The notes under the pieces were generated by a model. It searched no databases and was not told where the DNA came from. It was given only the letters and a program-made list of their open reading frames with translations. A stretch of DNA of 33,093 nucleotides from an uncultured Collinsella sp. (GTDB taxonomy: Bacteria; Actinomycetota; Coriobacteriia; Coriobacteriales; Coriobacteriaceae): the NCBI GenBank assembly GCA_900545745.1, contig URAD01000018.1, positions 1 to 33,093 of the forward strand, written 5' to 3'. Shown here piece after piece: positions 14,851-22,502 of the stretch (position 1 is the first letter of the stretch; every line of letters starts with the position of its first letter). The position numbers and the translations under genes are program-made.

Positions 14851-16356
14851 ATGGCTTTGACCGACATCTCGCATCCCACCGACATTGCAATGCTCACCGA
14901 TCTGTACGAGCTCACTATGGCCCAGGGCCTGTGGGAGAGCGGCAAGGCCAATGAGCAGGGTTGTTTTACCGCGTTTTACCGCGACCATCCCTTTGGCAGC
15001 GCCTATGCCGTCATGTGCGGCACCGCCGAGCTGCCCGAGCTGGTCGAGAACCTGCGCTTTACGCCCGAGGATATCGACTACCTCGCATCGCTTGAGGCCC
15101 CGGCCGGCGGCGCGATGTTTAAGTCCGCATTCCTCGACTATCTGCGCGATTTTCGTGCGCATGTAAACATCGACGCCGTGCCCGAGGGCGAGCTCGTCTT
15201 TCCGCGCGAGCCCATGGTGCGCGTCACCGGCCCCGCGCTGGAGTGCCAGCTGCTCGAGACGGCGCTGCTCAACATCGTCGGGTTCCAGACGCTTGTCGCC
15301 ACCAAGACGGCGCGCGTGGTGCTCGCCGCTGACGGTCGCCCCGTGGCGGAGTTTGGCCTGCGCCGTGCCCAGGGCCCCGATGGCGGCCTAGCTGTTGCGC
15401 GCGCGAGCTACGTTGCCGGCTGCTCCTCTACGTCCAATGTGCTCGCCGGCCGCCGCTACGGTATTCCCGTCTTTGGCACGCATGCGCACAGCTGGGTGAT
15501 GAGCTTCGATTCCGAGCTCGAGGCCTTCCGCGCCTTTGCCAAGTCGAGCCCCAAGAACTGCACGCTGCTCATCGACACCTATGACGTGCGCGAGGGCTGC
15601 GAGCATGCCATTACGGTTGCCAAGGAGATGGAGGCGGTGGGCGAGCGCCTGTCGGCTATTCGCATCGACTCCGGCGACCTTGCCAAGCTCTCCAAGTATG
15701 TTCGCGGCCGTTTTGATGCCGAGGGCCTGCCCTATGTGGGTATCTCGGTGTCCAACGACCTGGACGAGTACACGATTCAGTCGCTGCTCGACCAGGGCGC
15801 GCCCATCGATAGCTTTGGCGTGGGTACCAAGCTCGCGACCTGCTACGACCAGCCGGCGTTGGGCGGCGTGTACAAGCTTTCCGCCCGCCGTGCGAGCGAG
15901 GCCGACCCGTGGACGCCGGTGGTCAAGCTCTCCGAGCAGCCCTATAAGCGCACGATCCCGGGCGTACAGCGCGTGCGCCGTTATTACGACGGCTTTGGCG
16001 GCCCGGTCTGCGACATGATCTACGACGAGGACCATCTGGCGGGGGAGGGCGCCGCGCGCGGCAATACCCTCGTGGCCGTGAATGATGCCGCCCTGGTGAC
16101 CGACGTGTCCGAACTTGAGTATCGTGAGCTGTTGGTGCCGATCGTGCGCGACGGCAGTGCGGTGGCTCCGCGTGAGAGCATCCAGGACGCGCGCGAGCGC
16201 TGTGTTTGGGCGCTCGATCATCTGGATGCGGCTTTCAAGCGCTTCCTGTATCCGCAGACCTACGTGGTGGGTATGGAACAGGGCCTGGCCCAGGTGCGCG
16301 ACGAGCTCGTGCGCAAGAATATGGCCGCGGCCTCGGCTTTCCCCTGGGCAAAATGA
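14851..16356 (+). CDS. pncB: Nicotinate phosphoribosyltransferase
   Basis: A 501-residue cytoplasmic enzyme that joins nicotinate and PRPP, with ATP hydrolysis, to give nicotinate mononucleotide in NAD salvage. The N-terminal LTDLYELTMAQGLWESG is diagnostic. FGTHAHSWVMSF carries the conserved His near residue 211, and LLIDTYDVREGCEHAI and IRIDSGDLAKLSK form the phosphoribosyl-binding barrel. ATG 14851 has GAAAGG 7 bases upstream, and the length is usual for the long bacterial form. The next gene, proB, begins 79 bases after the stop. Confidence 0.94.
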   Translation: MALTDISHPTDIAMLTDLYELTMAQGLWESGKANEQGCFTAFYRDHPFGSAYAVMCGTAELPELVENLRFTPEDIDYLASLEAPAGGAMFKSAFLDYLRDFRAHVNIDAVPEGELVFPREPMVRVTGPALECQLLETALLNIVGFQTLVATKTARVVLAADGRPVAEFGLRRAQGPDGGLAVARASYVAGCSSTSNVLAGRRYGIPVFGTHAHSWVMSFDSELEAFRAFAKSSPKNCTLLIDTYDVREGCEHAITVAKEMEAVGERLSAIRIDSGDLAKLSKYVRGRFDAEGLPYVGISVSNDLDEYTIQSLLDQGAPIDSFGVGTKLATCYDQPALGGVYKLSARRASEADPWTPVVKLSEQPYKRTIPGVQRVRRYYDGFGGPVCDMIYDEDHLAGEGAARGNTLVAVNDAALVTDVSELEYRELLVPIVRDGSAVAPRESIQDARERCVWALDHLDAAFKRFLYPQTYVVGMEQGLAQVRDELVRKNMAAASAFPWAK

Positions 16357-16435
16357 TTCCTTGGGCGGTAGGGGCGAGTCACGCTCCCTTGGCCGCCAGC
16401 TCGGCCGTTCGCTGAACAGTTGATTGGTTTGACGT

Positions 16436-17563
16436 ATGACGACTTCTTATAAAACGATGGTGGTAAAGATCGGTTCGTCCACGGTGGTGGGCGCCGATGG
16501 CAAGGTCAACCGCGCCTTTATCGGCGGACTTGCCGATCAAGCCGCAGCGCTGCGCAAGCTCGGCTGGCGTCTGGTCGTGGTGAGCTCGGGCGCTATTGCC
16601 TGTGGCTATCCCGTGTTGGGCTTCGACCGCAAGCCGGTCGGCGACCTTCCGAGCCTGCAGGCCTGCGCCTCGGCTGGTCAGTGCATCATCTCGTCGGCCT
16701 ACGACGAGGAGTTCCATGCGCGCGACCTGCTCACCTCGCTCGTGCTGCTCACGCGTCACGACACGGCGCGTCGCACGTCCTACCTGCACGCGCGCGACGC
16801 CCTGCTGCGTCTGGTGGAGCTGGGCGTGGTGCCGGTCGTCAACGAGAACGACACCGTTACCGTCGACGAGATCAAGTTTGGCGACAACGACACACTGGCG
16901 GCGCTCGTGAGCTGCCTGGTATCTGCCGATCTGTGCGTGACGCTCTCGGACATCGATGGTCTCTATACTGCCAATCCGCATGAGGACCCCACGGCCGAGT
17001 TTGTTCCTGTCGTGCATAAGATCGATGCCAAGATTATTGCCTCGGCGGGCGATTCTTCCACATTGGTGGGCACGGGCGGCATGATTACCAAGATCCGCGC
17101 GAGTCGCATCCTGATGACGGCGGGCATTCAGAGCGTGATTTGCTCGGGCGAGGAGCCCGATGCGCTCGTGCGCCTCGCCCGCGGCGAGAGCGTGGGCACG
17201 CTGTTCGATCCGCCGGCGGAGCGTCTGGACATCGCGCCCCGCAAGCTGTGGATCGCGCTGGGCGACAAGGCACATGGGTCGGTGACGGTTGATGATGGTG
17301 CTGCGAAGGCGCTGGTTAGCCGTGGCTCTTCCTTGCTTGCGGTGGGTATTCGCGAGGTCGATGGCCAGTTTGCCGAGGGCGATGTGCTCGATGTGTGCGA
17401 TCCGAGCGGTATGGTCGTCGCCCGCGGTATCGCCGAGGCCGATTCGGACGTGCTGGAACTTGCCGCCGGCCGCCGCCAGGACCAGATCGCCAGCAACCGC
17501 CTGCTGGCAGACCTGGCCGAGAAGCCGGCGATACACAGGGATAACTTGATCGTATTTGCATAA
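16436..17563 (+). CDS. proB: Glutamate 5-kinase
   Basis: A 375-residue enzyme for the first, usually proline-inhibited, step of proline synthesis (glutamate to glutamyl-5-phosphate). The amino-acid-kinase domain has VVKIGSSTVVG at the start, VVVSSGAIACGY, PVVNENDTV, FGDNDTLAALVS and VGTGGMITKIRAS. A C-terminal PUA domain covers about 275-370 (GSVTVDDGAAKALVSRGSSL and on). ATG 16436 is fixed by the conserved N-terminus, but no clear Shine-Dalgarno precedes it. Translation may be weak or coupled. It ends in its own strong terminator, and proA lies 1.6 kb further on. Confidence 0.95.
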   Translation: MTTSYKTMVVKIGSSTVVGADGKVNRAFIGGLADQAAALRKLGWRLVVVSSGAIACGYPVLGFDRKPVGDLPSLQACASAGQCIISSAYDEEFHARDLLTSLVLLTRHDTARRTSYLHARDALLRLVELGVVPVVNENDTVTVDEIKFGDNDTLAALVSCLVSADLCVTLSDIDGLYTANPHEDPTAEFVPVVHKIDAKIIASAGDSSTLVGTGGMITKIRASRILMTAGIQSVICSGEEPDALVRLARGESVGTLFDPPAERLDIAPRKLWIALGDKAHGSVTVDDGAAKALVSRGSSLLAVGIREVDGQFAEGDVLDVCDPSGMVVARGIAEADSDVLELAAGRRQDQIASNRLLADLAEKPAIHRDNLIVFA

Positions 17564-17607
17564 AGAAAGACAGCGCTGCGGATCGTTTCCCGCAGCGCTG
17601 TCTTTCT
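17564..17607 (+). terminator. Intrinsic terminator between proB and the convergent hydrolase
   Basis: 18-bp perfect arms (17564-17581 and 17590-17607), reading AGAAAGACAGCGCTGCGG, start right after the proB stop. The A-rich left and T-rich right ends suggest it can act in both directions. Confidence 0.85.
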
Positions 17608-17609
17608 CG

Positions 17610-17659
17610 TGCCGGCACTTGGGGACGTTCCTTATGTGCCGGCACTTTGGGACACTCCT
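17610..17659. repeat. GTGCCGGCAC/GGGGAC-family repeat copy
   Basis: Two GTGCCGGCACTT units, each followed by a GGGAC or GGGGAC core (GGGGACGTTCC and GGGACACTCC). It matches the order seen at 3610-3682 closely. It fills the gap between the proB terminator and the end of the convergent hydrolase gene. Confidence 0.75.
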
Positions 17660-17662
17660 TTG

Positions 17663-19081
17663 CTAGAAGATCTGGCGCAGGTCTCCGCGGTTGAGGGCTT
17701 CGTCGAAGAGGTGCTTGAATACCACGCTGCCGTGCAGGCCGTCGTGCTCGAACTCGTTGGTCACCCAGGCATGCGAGTTGCCCACGCGGCTGAGCGTATC
17801 AAGCTGCAGGCCCGAATCCACGTACATGTCGTCGAAATACACCGCGGCCTGCAGGGGCACCTCGTTGCACGCCAGTCGCTGCGGGTCGTAGATCTTGTCC
17901 CAGCTGGTGTCTTCCATCAGCAGGTCCATGGCGGGCTTGAAGGGCTTGAGCTCGGGCATCTGCTCGAACATCCACGGGAACATGGCCTCGCCGGTAAACA
18001 TGAGCGGGCGCGCGAGTGTGTCGAACTCGGCACGACGGGCCTTCTCCTCTGCTGCGGCCCAGCGAATGGGCATGGTGTCGCCGTCGGCGTAGATAAACTC
18101 CTGCAGTGTCCAGTACAGCGGGTTCGTGCGTGTGTTGGTGCGCTCGAAGGCGCGCATCAAAAAGCTGTCGGATACCGAGGAGCCGCAGCTCAGCGTACCG
18201 TCGCCAGTAACAAAAGCGTGATCGATAGTCCAATGCATGCGCTCAAAGCTCGGCTTCATGCCAAAGTCGCTGCCCATGAGCTGTAGGCGCTCGACCGTCA
18301 TCGGCGAGCCGTCGGGCAGCACGGGCTTCTGAGCCTCGAGCGCATCGGCCAGGGCTGCCACGCGCTCGACGTCAGCGGGATAGCGGTCATAATACTGCTG
18401 CGTCTTGGCGGCCATGCGCGGGAAGGTGTGCGCGTAGACCTCGCTTGCGCTCGCCGGTACGTGGGGGATGCCGCCGCAGGTAAAGCTCGCCGCCACGCCC
18501 TCGGGGAAGAGCGACAGGTAGCTCAGCGTCAAAAAACCGCCGTAGCTTTGGCCGAGCGTGACCCACGGCTTGCCGCCAAAGCCCACTAGGCGCAGGTACT
18601 CAAAATCGCGCACGATGGAGCTGGCGAGGTGGCGCTTGAGGAAGTCCGCCTGCGCGCGTGCTGTATCGGCGCCGGCGGCCGTTGCGCGATCACCCAGTGC
18701 CTTGATCGTGCGTCCGTCCACGCAGCTACTGCGTCCGGTGCCGCGCTGGTCGGGAAGGACCACGCGGAAGTGCTTGACGGCCTCCTCGATCCAGCCGTCG
18801 CTTGTGGGCGACAGCGGACGTGGGCTCTCGCCGCCGGGGCCGCCCTGCAAAAACAGGAGCAGCGGCAGATCGTCGTTGATGCGGTCGGGCGCGCTAACCA
18901 CGCGGTAGAAGAGCTTGATGCTCTCGGGCGCGCCGGCGATGGGTGCCGGCATGGCGCCGCGGCGCATGGTACTGCCGACGGCCAGGAGCATCGGCTCCAG
19001 GCCGCGCCAGTCAAGGGGGACGTCGATGCTGTGGTCCTCGACGTAAAGGCCGGGGACGTGGTACGAAGTGATGAGGGCCAT
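17663..19081 (-). CDS. Alpha/beta hydrolase, proline iminopeptidase type (peptidase family S33)
   Basis: A 472-residue soluble protein. LLLFLQGGPGGESPRP is the oxyanion-loop HGGPG-type motif near 75-90. FRVVLPDQRGTGRSS follows, and WVTLGQSYGGF holds the nucleophile Ser near 179. FEHDGLHGSVVF near the C-terminus offers the catalytic His (446 or 450). The size, larger than the short form of about 310 residues, matches the long S33 group that releases N-terminal proline from peptides. There is no signal peptide, so it is probably cytoplasmic. ATG 19081 has GGAAG 7 bases upstream; the in-frame part beyond is not homologous. It lies on the opposite strand between proB and proA, which strengthens the proline link. 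It is divergent from proA with a 112-bp gap. Confidence 0.85.
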   Translation of the reverse strand: MALITSYHVPGLYVEDHSIDVPLDWRGLEPMLLAVGSTMRRGAMPAPIAGAPESIKLFYRVVSAPDRINDDLPLLLFLQGGPGGESPRPLSPTSDGWIEEAVKHFRVVLPDQRGTGRSSCVDGRTIKALGDRATAAGADTARAQADFLKRHLASSIVRDFEYLRLVGFGGKPWVTLGQSYGGFLTLSYLSLFPEGVAASFTCGGIPHVPASASEVYAHTFPRMAAKTQQYYDRYPADVERVAALADALEAQKPVLPDGSPMTVERLQLMGSDFGMKPSFERMHWTIDHAFVTGDGTLSCGSSVSDSFLMRAFERTNTRTNPLYWTLQEFIYADGDTMPIRWAAAEEKARRAEFDTLARPLMFTGEAMFPWMFEQMPELKPFKPAMDLLMEDTSWDKIYDPQRLACNEVPLQAAVYFDDMYVDSGLQLDTLSRVGNSHAWVTNEFEHDGLHGSVVFKHLFDEALNRGDLRQIF

Positions 19082-19193
19082 GTGAGTCTTCCGTTCGTTG
19101 CGGTGTTTCGGGTTGACCAATTCTACAGCCGCGGGCGAGGCCATGCGCAAATCGGCTACCATGGTTGCAAACTTCTAGGAGAAAGGGCCGCCC

Positions 19194-20480
19194 ATGTCGG
19201 TCGATATAGCCACGTATGTCCACGATCTTGCCGTTGCCGCCAAGGCAGCGTCGGCCTCGCTTGCCACGGCGAGCGATGAACAGCGCCAGGAGGCCGTGCG
19301 CGCCATGGCCGCAGCACTGCGCAACGGTGTCGACTCCATCGTCGCCGCTAACGAGCTCGATATGTCCGCCGCGCGCGATGCGGGTACCTCGGCCGGACTG
19401 CTCGATCGCCTGCTGCTGACGCCCGAGCGCGTCGAGGGCATGGCCGCCGGCCTGGAAAAGCTTGCCGAGCTGCCCGATCCCGTGGGCCGCGTGCTCGACC
19501 ACCGCGTGCTTGCAAGCGGCGTGGACCTGACCCGTGTGAGTGTGCCGCTGGGCCTGGTCGCTATGGTCTACGAGGCGCGCCCCAACGTGACGGCCGACGC
19601 CGCAGGCATCTGCATCCGTACCGGCAACGCCTGCATTCTGCGCGGCGGCTCGCTGGCCTATCACTCGTGTGCCATGATCGCCGAGCTGCTGGCCGATGCG
19701 CTCGAGGCCAAGGGCTTCCCGCGCGAGGCCGTCTCGATGATTGAGTCCACCGATCGCGAAGCCACCGGCGAGCTCATGAAGCTCCGCGGTATCGTCGACG
19801 TGCTCATTCCGCGCGGCGGTGCAGGCCTGATTCAGCGCTGCGTGCGCGAGTCGCTCGTTCCGGTGATCGAGACGGGCACGGGCAACTGCCACATCTACGT
19901 GCATGAATCCGCCGACTTTGATAAGGCGCTCAACATTATCGTCAATGCCAAGACCCAGCGCGTAGGCGTGTGCAATGCCGCCGAGTCGCTGCTGGTCGAC
20001 CGTGCTGTGGCCGATGCGTTTTTGCCTGCGGTCGTTGCCGTGCTGCACGACCACGGCGTGCTCATTCACGGCGACGAGGCCACGTGCGCCGCGTGCGCCG
20101 ACGCCGGCTTTGTAGAGGGCGATGACTACGTCGCCGCGACTGAGGAGGACTGGGGTCGCGAGTACCTGGCGCTCGAGATGAGTGTGAAGGTCGTGGCTAG
20201 CGAGGACGAGGCCATCGAGCACATCAACCGCTACGGCACCATGCACTCCGAGGCCGTCGTTGCCGAGGACACGGATGCTTGCGAGCGCTTCCTTGATGCG
20301 GTCGATGCCTCGGCCGTGTACTCCAACGCCAGCACTCGCTTCACTGACGGCGGCGAGTTTGGCCTGGGCGCCGAGATCGGCATCTCGACCCAAAAACTCC
20401 ACGCCCGTGGCCCCTTTGCCGCCGAGGCCCTCACCACCTACAAATACAAGCTCCGCGGCACCGGCCAGGTCCGCCCCTAA
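19194..20480 (+). CDS. proA: Gamma-glutamyl phosphate reductase
   Basis: A 428-residue NADPH-dependent enzyme of the aldehyde-dehydrogenase superfamily that makes glutamate-5-semialdehyde, the second step of proline synthesis. VPLGLVAMVYEARPNVTADA and LRGGSLAYHSC (nucleotide binding), IPRGGAGLIQ and the catalytic Cys in KTQRVGVCNAAESLL (about residue 260) are all present. The C-terminal FTDGGEFGLGAEIGISTQKL is diagnostic. ATG 19194 has AGGAGAAAGG upstream. The gene stands apart from proB with the hydrolase between them, so the two must use separate promoters. A hairpin repeat overlaps its stop codon. Confidence 0.96.
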   Translation: MSVDIATYVHDLAVAAKAASASLATASDEQRQEAVRAMAAALRNGVDSIVAANELDMSAARDAGTSAGLLDRLLLTPERVEGMAAGLEKLAELPDPVGRVLDHRVLASGVDLTRVSVPLGLVAMVYEARPNVTADAAGICIRTGNACILRGGSLAYHSCAMIAELLADALEAKGFPREAVSMIESTDREATGELMKLRGIVDVLIPRGGAGLIQRCVRESLVPVIETGTGNCHIYVHESADFDKALNIIVNAKTQRVGVCNAAESLLVDRAVADAFLPAVVAVLHDHGVLIHGDEATCAACADAGFVEGDDYVAATEEDWGREYLALEMSVKVVASEDEAIEHINRYGTMHSEAVVAEDTDACERFLDAVDASAVYSNASTRFTDGGEFGLGAEIGISTQKLHARGPFAAEALTTYKYKLRGTGQVRP

Positions 20481-20517
20481 ACCTACCAAAAAGGGACAGG
20501 TTTATTTTGGCAGGTTT
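20479..20517 (+). terminator. Hairpin repeat (TGCCAAAA family) at the proA stop
   Basis: AAACCTACCAAAA (20479-20491) pairs with TTTTGGCAGGTTT (20505-20517) with one mismatch; the loop holds GGGACAGG. The repeat begins within the TAA stop. Near-identical copies start at the stop codons at 21249 and 22502. Confidence 0.75.
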
Positions 20518-20530
20518 TATCTGCGGTTTT

Positions 20531-20559
20531 GCCGGGTGACACGTTCGCCCGGCTTTTTT
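20531..20559 (+). terminator. Second, T-rich intrinsic terminator behind proA
   Basis: GCCGGGTGA pairs with TCGCCCGGC (one G-T), followed by six T. It is much closer to a textbook terminator than the repeat just before it, suggesting the repeat was added next to an existing terminator. Confidence 0.85.
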
Positions 20560-20651
20560 CTCCGCATACCTTTTCTGTCTTTCGGCTTGAGCCGTGGCGA
20601 TATACGATAGTGACGCCGTGTCCTAGCACCGACTCACCTGGAGGTATTGCC

Positions 20652-21251
20652 ATGTCCCAGACGCTTTCCGCCGGAATCACCCGCGACCGCGCGTTTGAAC
20701 TGCTTAACGAGCACAACAAAGACCCGTTCCATATCACCCACGGCGAGACGGTCGAGGGCACCATGCGCTACTTTGCGCGCGAGTTCGACCCCGAGAACGA
20801 GGAGTTTTGGGGCATCGTCGGCCTGCTGCACGACCTGGATTGGGAGGAGCATGAGGACGACCCCATGAACCACACCATCTATGCTGCCGAGATTCTTGAG
20901 GGCGAGGGCGCATCGCCCGAGCTCATTCGCGCCATCCAGACGCACACGTCCGACTTCAACACCTCGCTGCCCAAGCCCGAGCTGCAGATGGAGAAGATCC
21001 TGTTTGCCTGCGACGAGCTCACCGGCCTGATCGGTGCTGCCGTCATCATGCGCCCGAGCAAAAGCGTTATGGACTTTACGACCAAGTCGCTCAAGAAGAA
21101 GTTCAAGGACAAGCGCTTTGCCGCCGGCTGTTCGCGTGACGTGATTTCGCAGGGCGCCGAGATGCTGGGCTGGGAGCTCCCCGAGCTCTTCGACCGTACC
21201 ATCGCGGCCATGCAATCCTTCGCGCCCGATCGCGATACCTTCCAGGCCTAA
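20652..21251 (+). CDS. HD-domain protein (predicted phosphohydrolase)
   Basis: A 199-residue soluble protein of the HD superfamily. Metal-binding candidates are His in FHITHGETVEGTMRYF (about 28-31), the HD pair in GLLHDLDWEEHEDD (about 61-62), His in NHTIYAAEIL and His in IQTHTSDFN. Members hydrolyse phosphate esters of nucleotides or related compounds; the substrate here is unknown. The C-terminal half (KSVMDFTTKSLKKKFKDKRF) is typical of a conserved but unnamed bacterial subgroup. ATG 20652 has GGAGG 8 bases upstream and follows the proA terminators, so the gene should have its own promoter. Its TAA stop is the first triplet of another hairpin repeat. Confidence 0.85.
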   Translation: MSQTLSAGITRDRAFELLNEHNKDPFHITHGETVEGTMRYFAREFDPENEEFWGIVGLLHDLDWEEHEDDPMNHTIYAAEILEGEGASPELIRAIQTHTSDFNTSLPKPELQMEKILFACDELTGLIGAAVIMRPSKSVMDFTTKSLKKKFKDKRFAAGCSRDVISQGAEMLGWELPELFDRTIAAMQSFAPDRDTFQA

Positions 21252-21290
21252 CCTGCCAAAAAGGGACAGGTTTATTTTGGCGGGTTTTAT
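21249..21290 (+). repeat. Hairpin repeat (TGCCAAAA family), left of the RAYT gene
   Basis: It starts at the stop codon of the HD gene and reads TAACCTGCCAAAA, then the GGGACAGG core, then TTTTGGCGGGTTTTAT. Over about 42 bases it differs at only two positions from the inverted copy at 22462-22502 on the other side of the RAYT gene. It can also act as a terminator. Confidence 0.85.
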
Positions 21291-21296
21291 CTGGGA

Positions 21297-21334
21297 AAAC
21301 GCCTCCGTTTTAGCTTTAAGCTGCGGAGGCGTTT
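21297..21334. terminator. Hairpin behind the HD gene
   Basis: AAACGCCTCCG pairs with CGGAGGCGTTT around a 16-base loop that itself holds AGCTTTAAGCT. It ends in TTTG. It probably serves the HD gene and perhaps also the convergent RAYT gene. Confidence 0.6.
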
Positions 21335-21384
21335 GTCGTATCTGCGGATGTCGCGGGCTGACGGCCGCCATTGCCGACCGACGG

Positions 21385-22143
21385 CTAGGCCGCGTTCTTG
21401 ATAATCCATGTTCCCAGTCCGGTCAGCAGCTGAACCTGCTTAATCGTTAATCCTTCTTTTCGAAGCGCGAGAATCGCCTCATTGCGTAGCGCCTTAGAAA
21501 TGGATTTGAGCTCCGTCGGAGCACATCCTGCGACACTCTGCACGATTGCTGTGCCAAATTCGCATAGATCTTCCTCGCGCACCTTAGCTGTTGCGCTGGG
21601 GCGATAGGGAAGCGACGGCGCACTTTCCATGAGCTGAAGGTACGAGCGAGGTGTTGGAAATAAAATATCGACAACGCTGCCGGTGACATGCGGCCGTGAC
21701 CTGGCACTCATTAGGTACTCGCGATGGCTGCTCCATGGATATTCGTGGTATGCCGCCAGTCCTGCCTTTTGGGGATTCAGATGAATGTATCGAATTGCCT
21801 CGAGTAAATATTCTTCCGACTTGATGGGCGAATCCCAAAATCGCTCCTGAAACACGTGGCCGATATGACCCGTCCGCGCATTGTACCTGCCCGCATACGA
21901 TACGGCTATCGCATGCATCGCGTCGCTCTTGCGGTCGTCCGGATCGTCGATGAGCAGATGAATATGGTTTCCCATAAGGCACCAAGCGATAAGCTCAATA
22001 TTGTGTTTGGGGAGGATCGCATCAAGGATCTGAAGCAAGGCGATTCGGTCCTCGGCATCGTCAAACAGCAATTGCCCTCCGTTTCCACGCAACGTGACGT
22101 GGAAATAACCGGTTGGTGACTTTGAACGAGGCTTTCTCGGCAT
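21385..22143 (-). CDS. REP-associated tyrosine transposase (RAYT, Y1/HUH family)
   Basis: A 252-residue protein of the IS200-like Y1 transposase superfamily. Residues 1-125 hold the HUH nuclease core: YFHVTLRGNGGQLLF, the metal-binding HIH in CLMGNHIHLLI (His 60 and 62), RFWDSPIKSEEYLLEAIRYI with the candidate catalytic Tyr (112 or 119), and HLNPQKAG. The C-terminal part (about 190-250) looks like a helix-turn-helix (LRKEGLTIKQVQLLTGLG). RAYTs cut and move short palindromic REP sequences and are usually single-copy. ATG 22143 has a strong AAAGGAGG. The region from about 21385 to 22460 is visibly more A/T-rich than its neighbours, a sign of acquisition. Inverted copies of one palindromic repeat flank it. 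Confidence 0.88.
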   Translation of the reverse strand: MPRKPRSKSPTGYFHVTLRGNGGQLLFDDAEDRIALLQILDAILPKHNIELIAWCLMGNHIHLLIDDPDDRKSDAMHAIAVSYAGRYNARTGHIGHVFQERFWDSPIKSEEYLLEAIRYIHLNPQKAGLAAYHEYPWSSHREYLMSARSRPHVTGSVVDILFPTPRSYLQLMESAPSLPYRPSATAKVREEDLCEFGTAIVQSVAGCAPTELKSISKALRNEAILALRKEGLTIKQVQLLTGLGTWIIKNAA

Positions 22144-22394
22144 GGTCCCTCCTTTAGCTTGAATGAGCTGAAGATACTGCATTCGGAGACCACGGTTGTC
22201 GAGATTCAGTTCACCGACTATAGCTGCTACCTGCCGAAATGTTATTGCGTTTTCAAATTGATGCTTTTAAATGGTAATTGAGCAAGACGGGCGCGCTTGT
22301 TGTTGATGTGAGCGTTGGTTGCATCGATTTTGATGGCCCTCGAGTGATGTTATCGCAAATGGACTTCATGTATTTCTGCGGCGATGGAAAAATA
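22144..22394. other. A/T-rich gene-free stretch upstream of the RAYT gene
   Basis: No gene with homology or a ribosome-binding site is seen. Base composition resembles the RAYT gene rather than its GC-rich neighbours, so this probably came in with it and holds its promoter. No clear -35/-10 pair was assigned. Confidence 0.5.
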
Positions 22395-22428
22395 GCCGGG
22401 CGCTCAAAAACAAAACGGAGCACCCGGC
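22388..22428 (-). terminator. Intrinsic terminator downstream of carD
   Basis: GCCGGGCGCTC (22395-22405) pairs with GAGCACCCGGC (22418-22428) with one mismatch. On the minus strand it is followed by a T-rich tract (plus-strand A-rich 22388-22394). It lies about 70 bases after carD, with the hairpin repeat in between. Confidence 0.7.
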
Positions 22429-22461
22429 CATTTACTAATTGTTCGTTAACGTTTGGCCAGA

Positions 22462-22502
22462 TAAAACCTACCAAAATAAACCTGTCCCTTTTTGGCAGGT
22501 TA
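22462..22502 (-). repeat. Hairpin repeat (TGCCAAAA family), right of the RAYT gene, inverted
   Basis: Read on the minus strand it starts at the carD TAA stop (22500-22502) and continues CCTGCCAAAA, then GGGACAGG, then TTTTGGTAGGTTTTAT. It is the inverted partner of 21249-21290. Like the other two copies, it begins exactly at a stop codon. Confidence 0.85.

Noticed and set aside
16379..17536. A 385-codon minus-strand frame over proB
   Set aside because: Antisense shadow of proB with Arg/His/Ala-rich composition.
20479..20559. Treating the repeats as ordinary terminators only
   Set aside because: A separate T-rich terminator follows the proA copy, and loops as well as stems are conserved between copies, which a plain terminator does not need.
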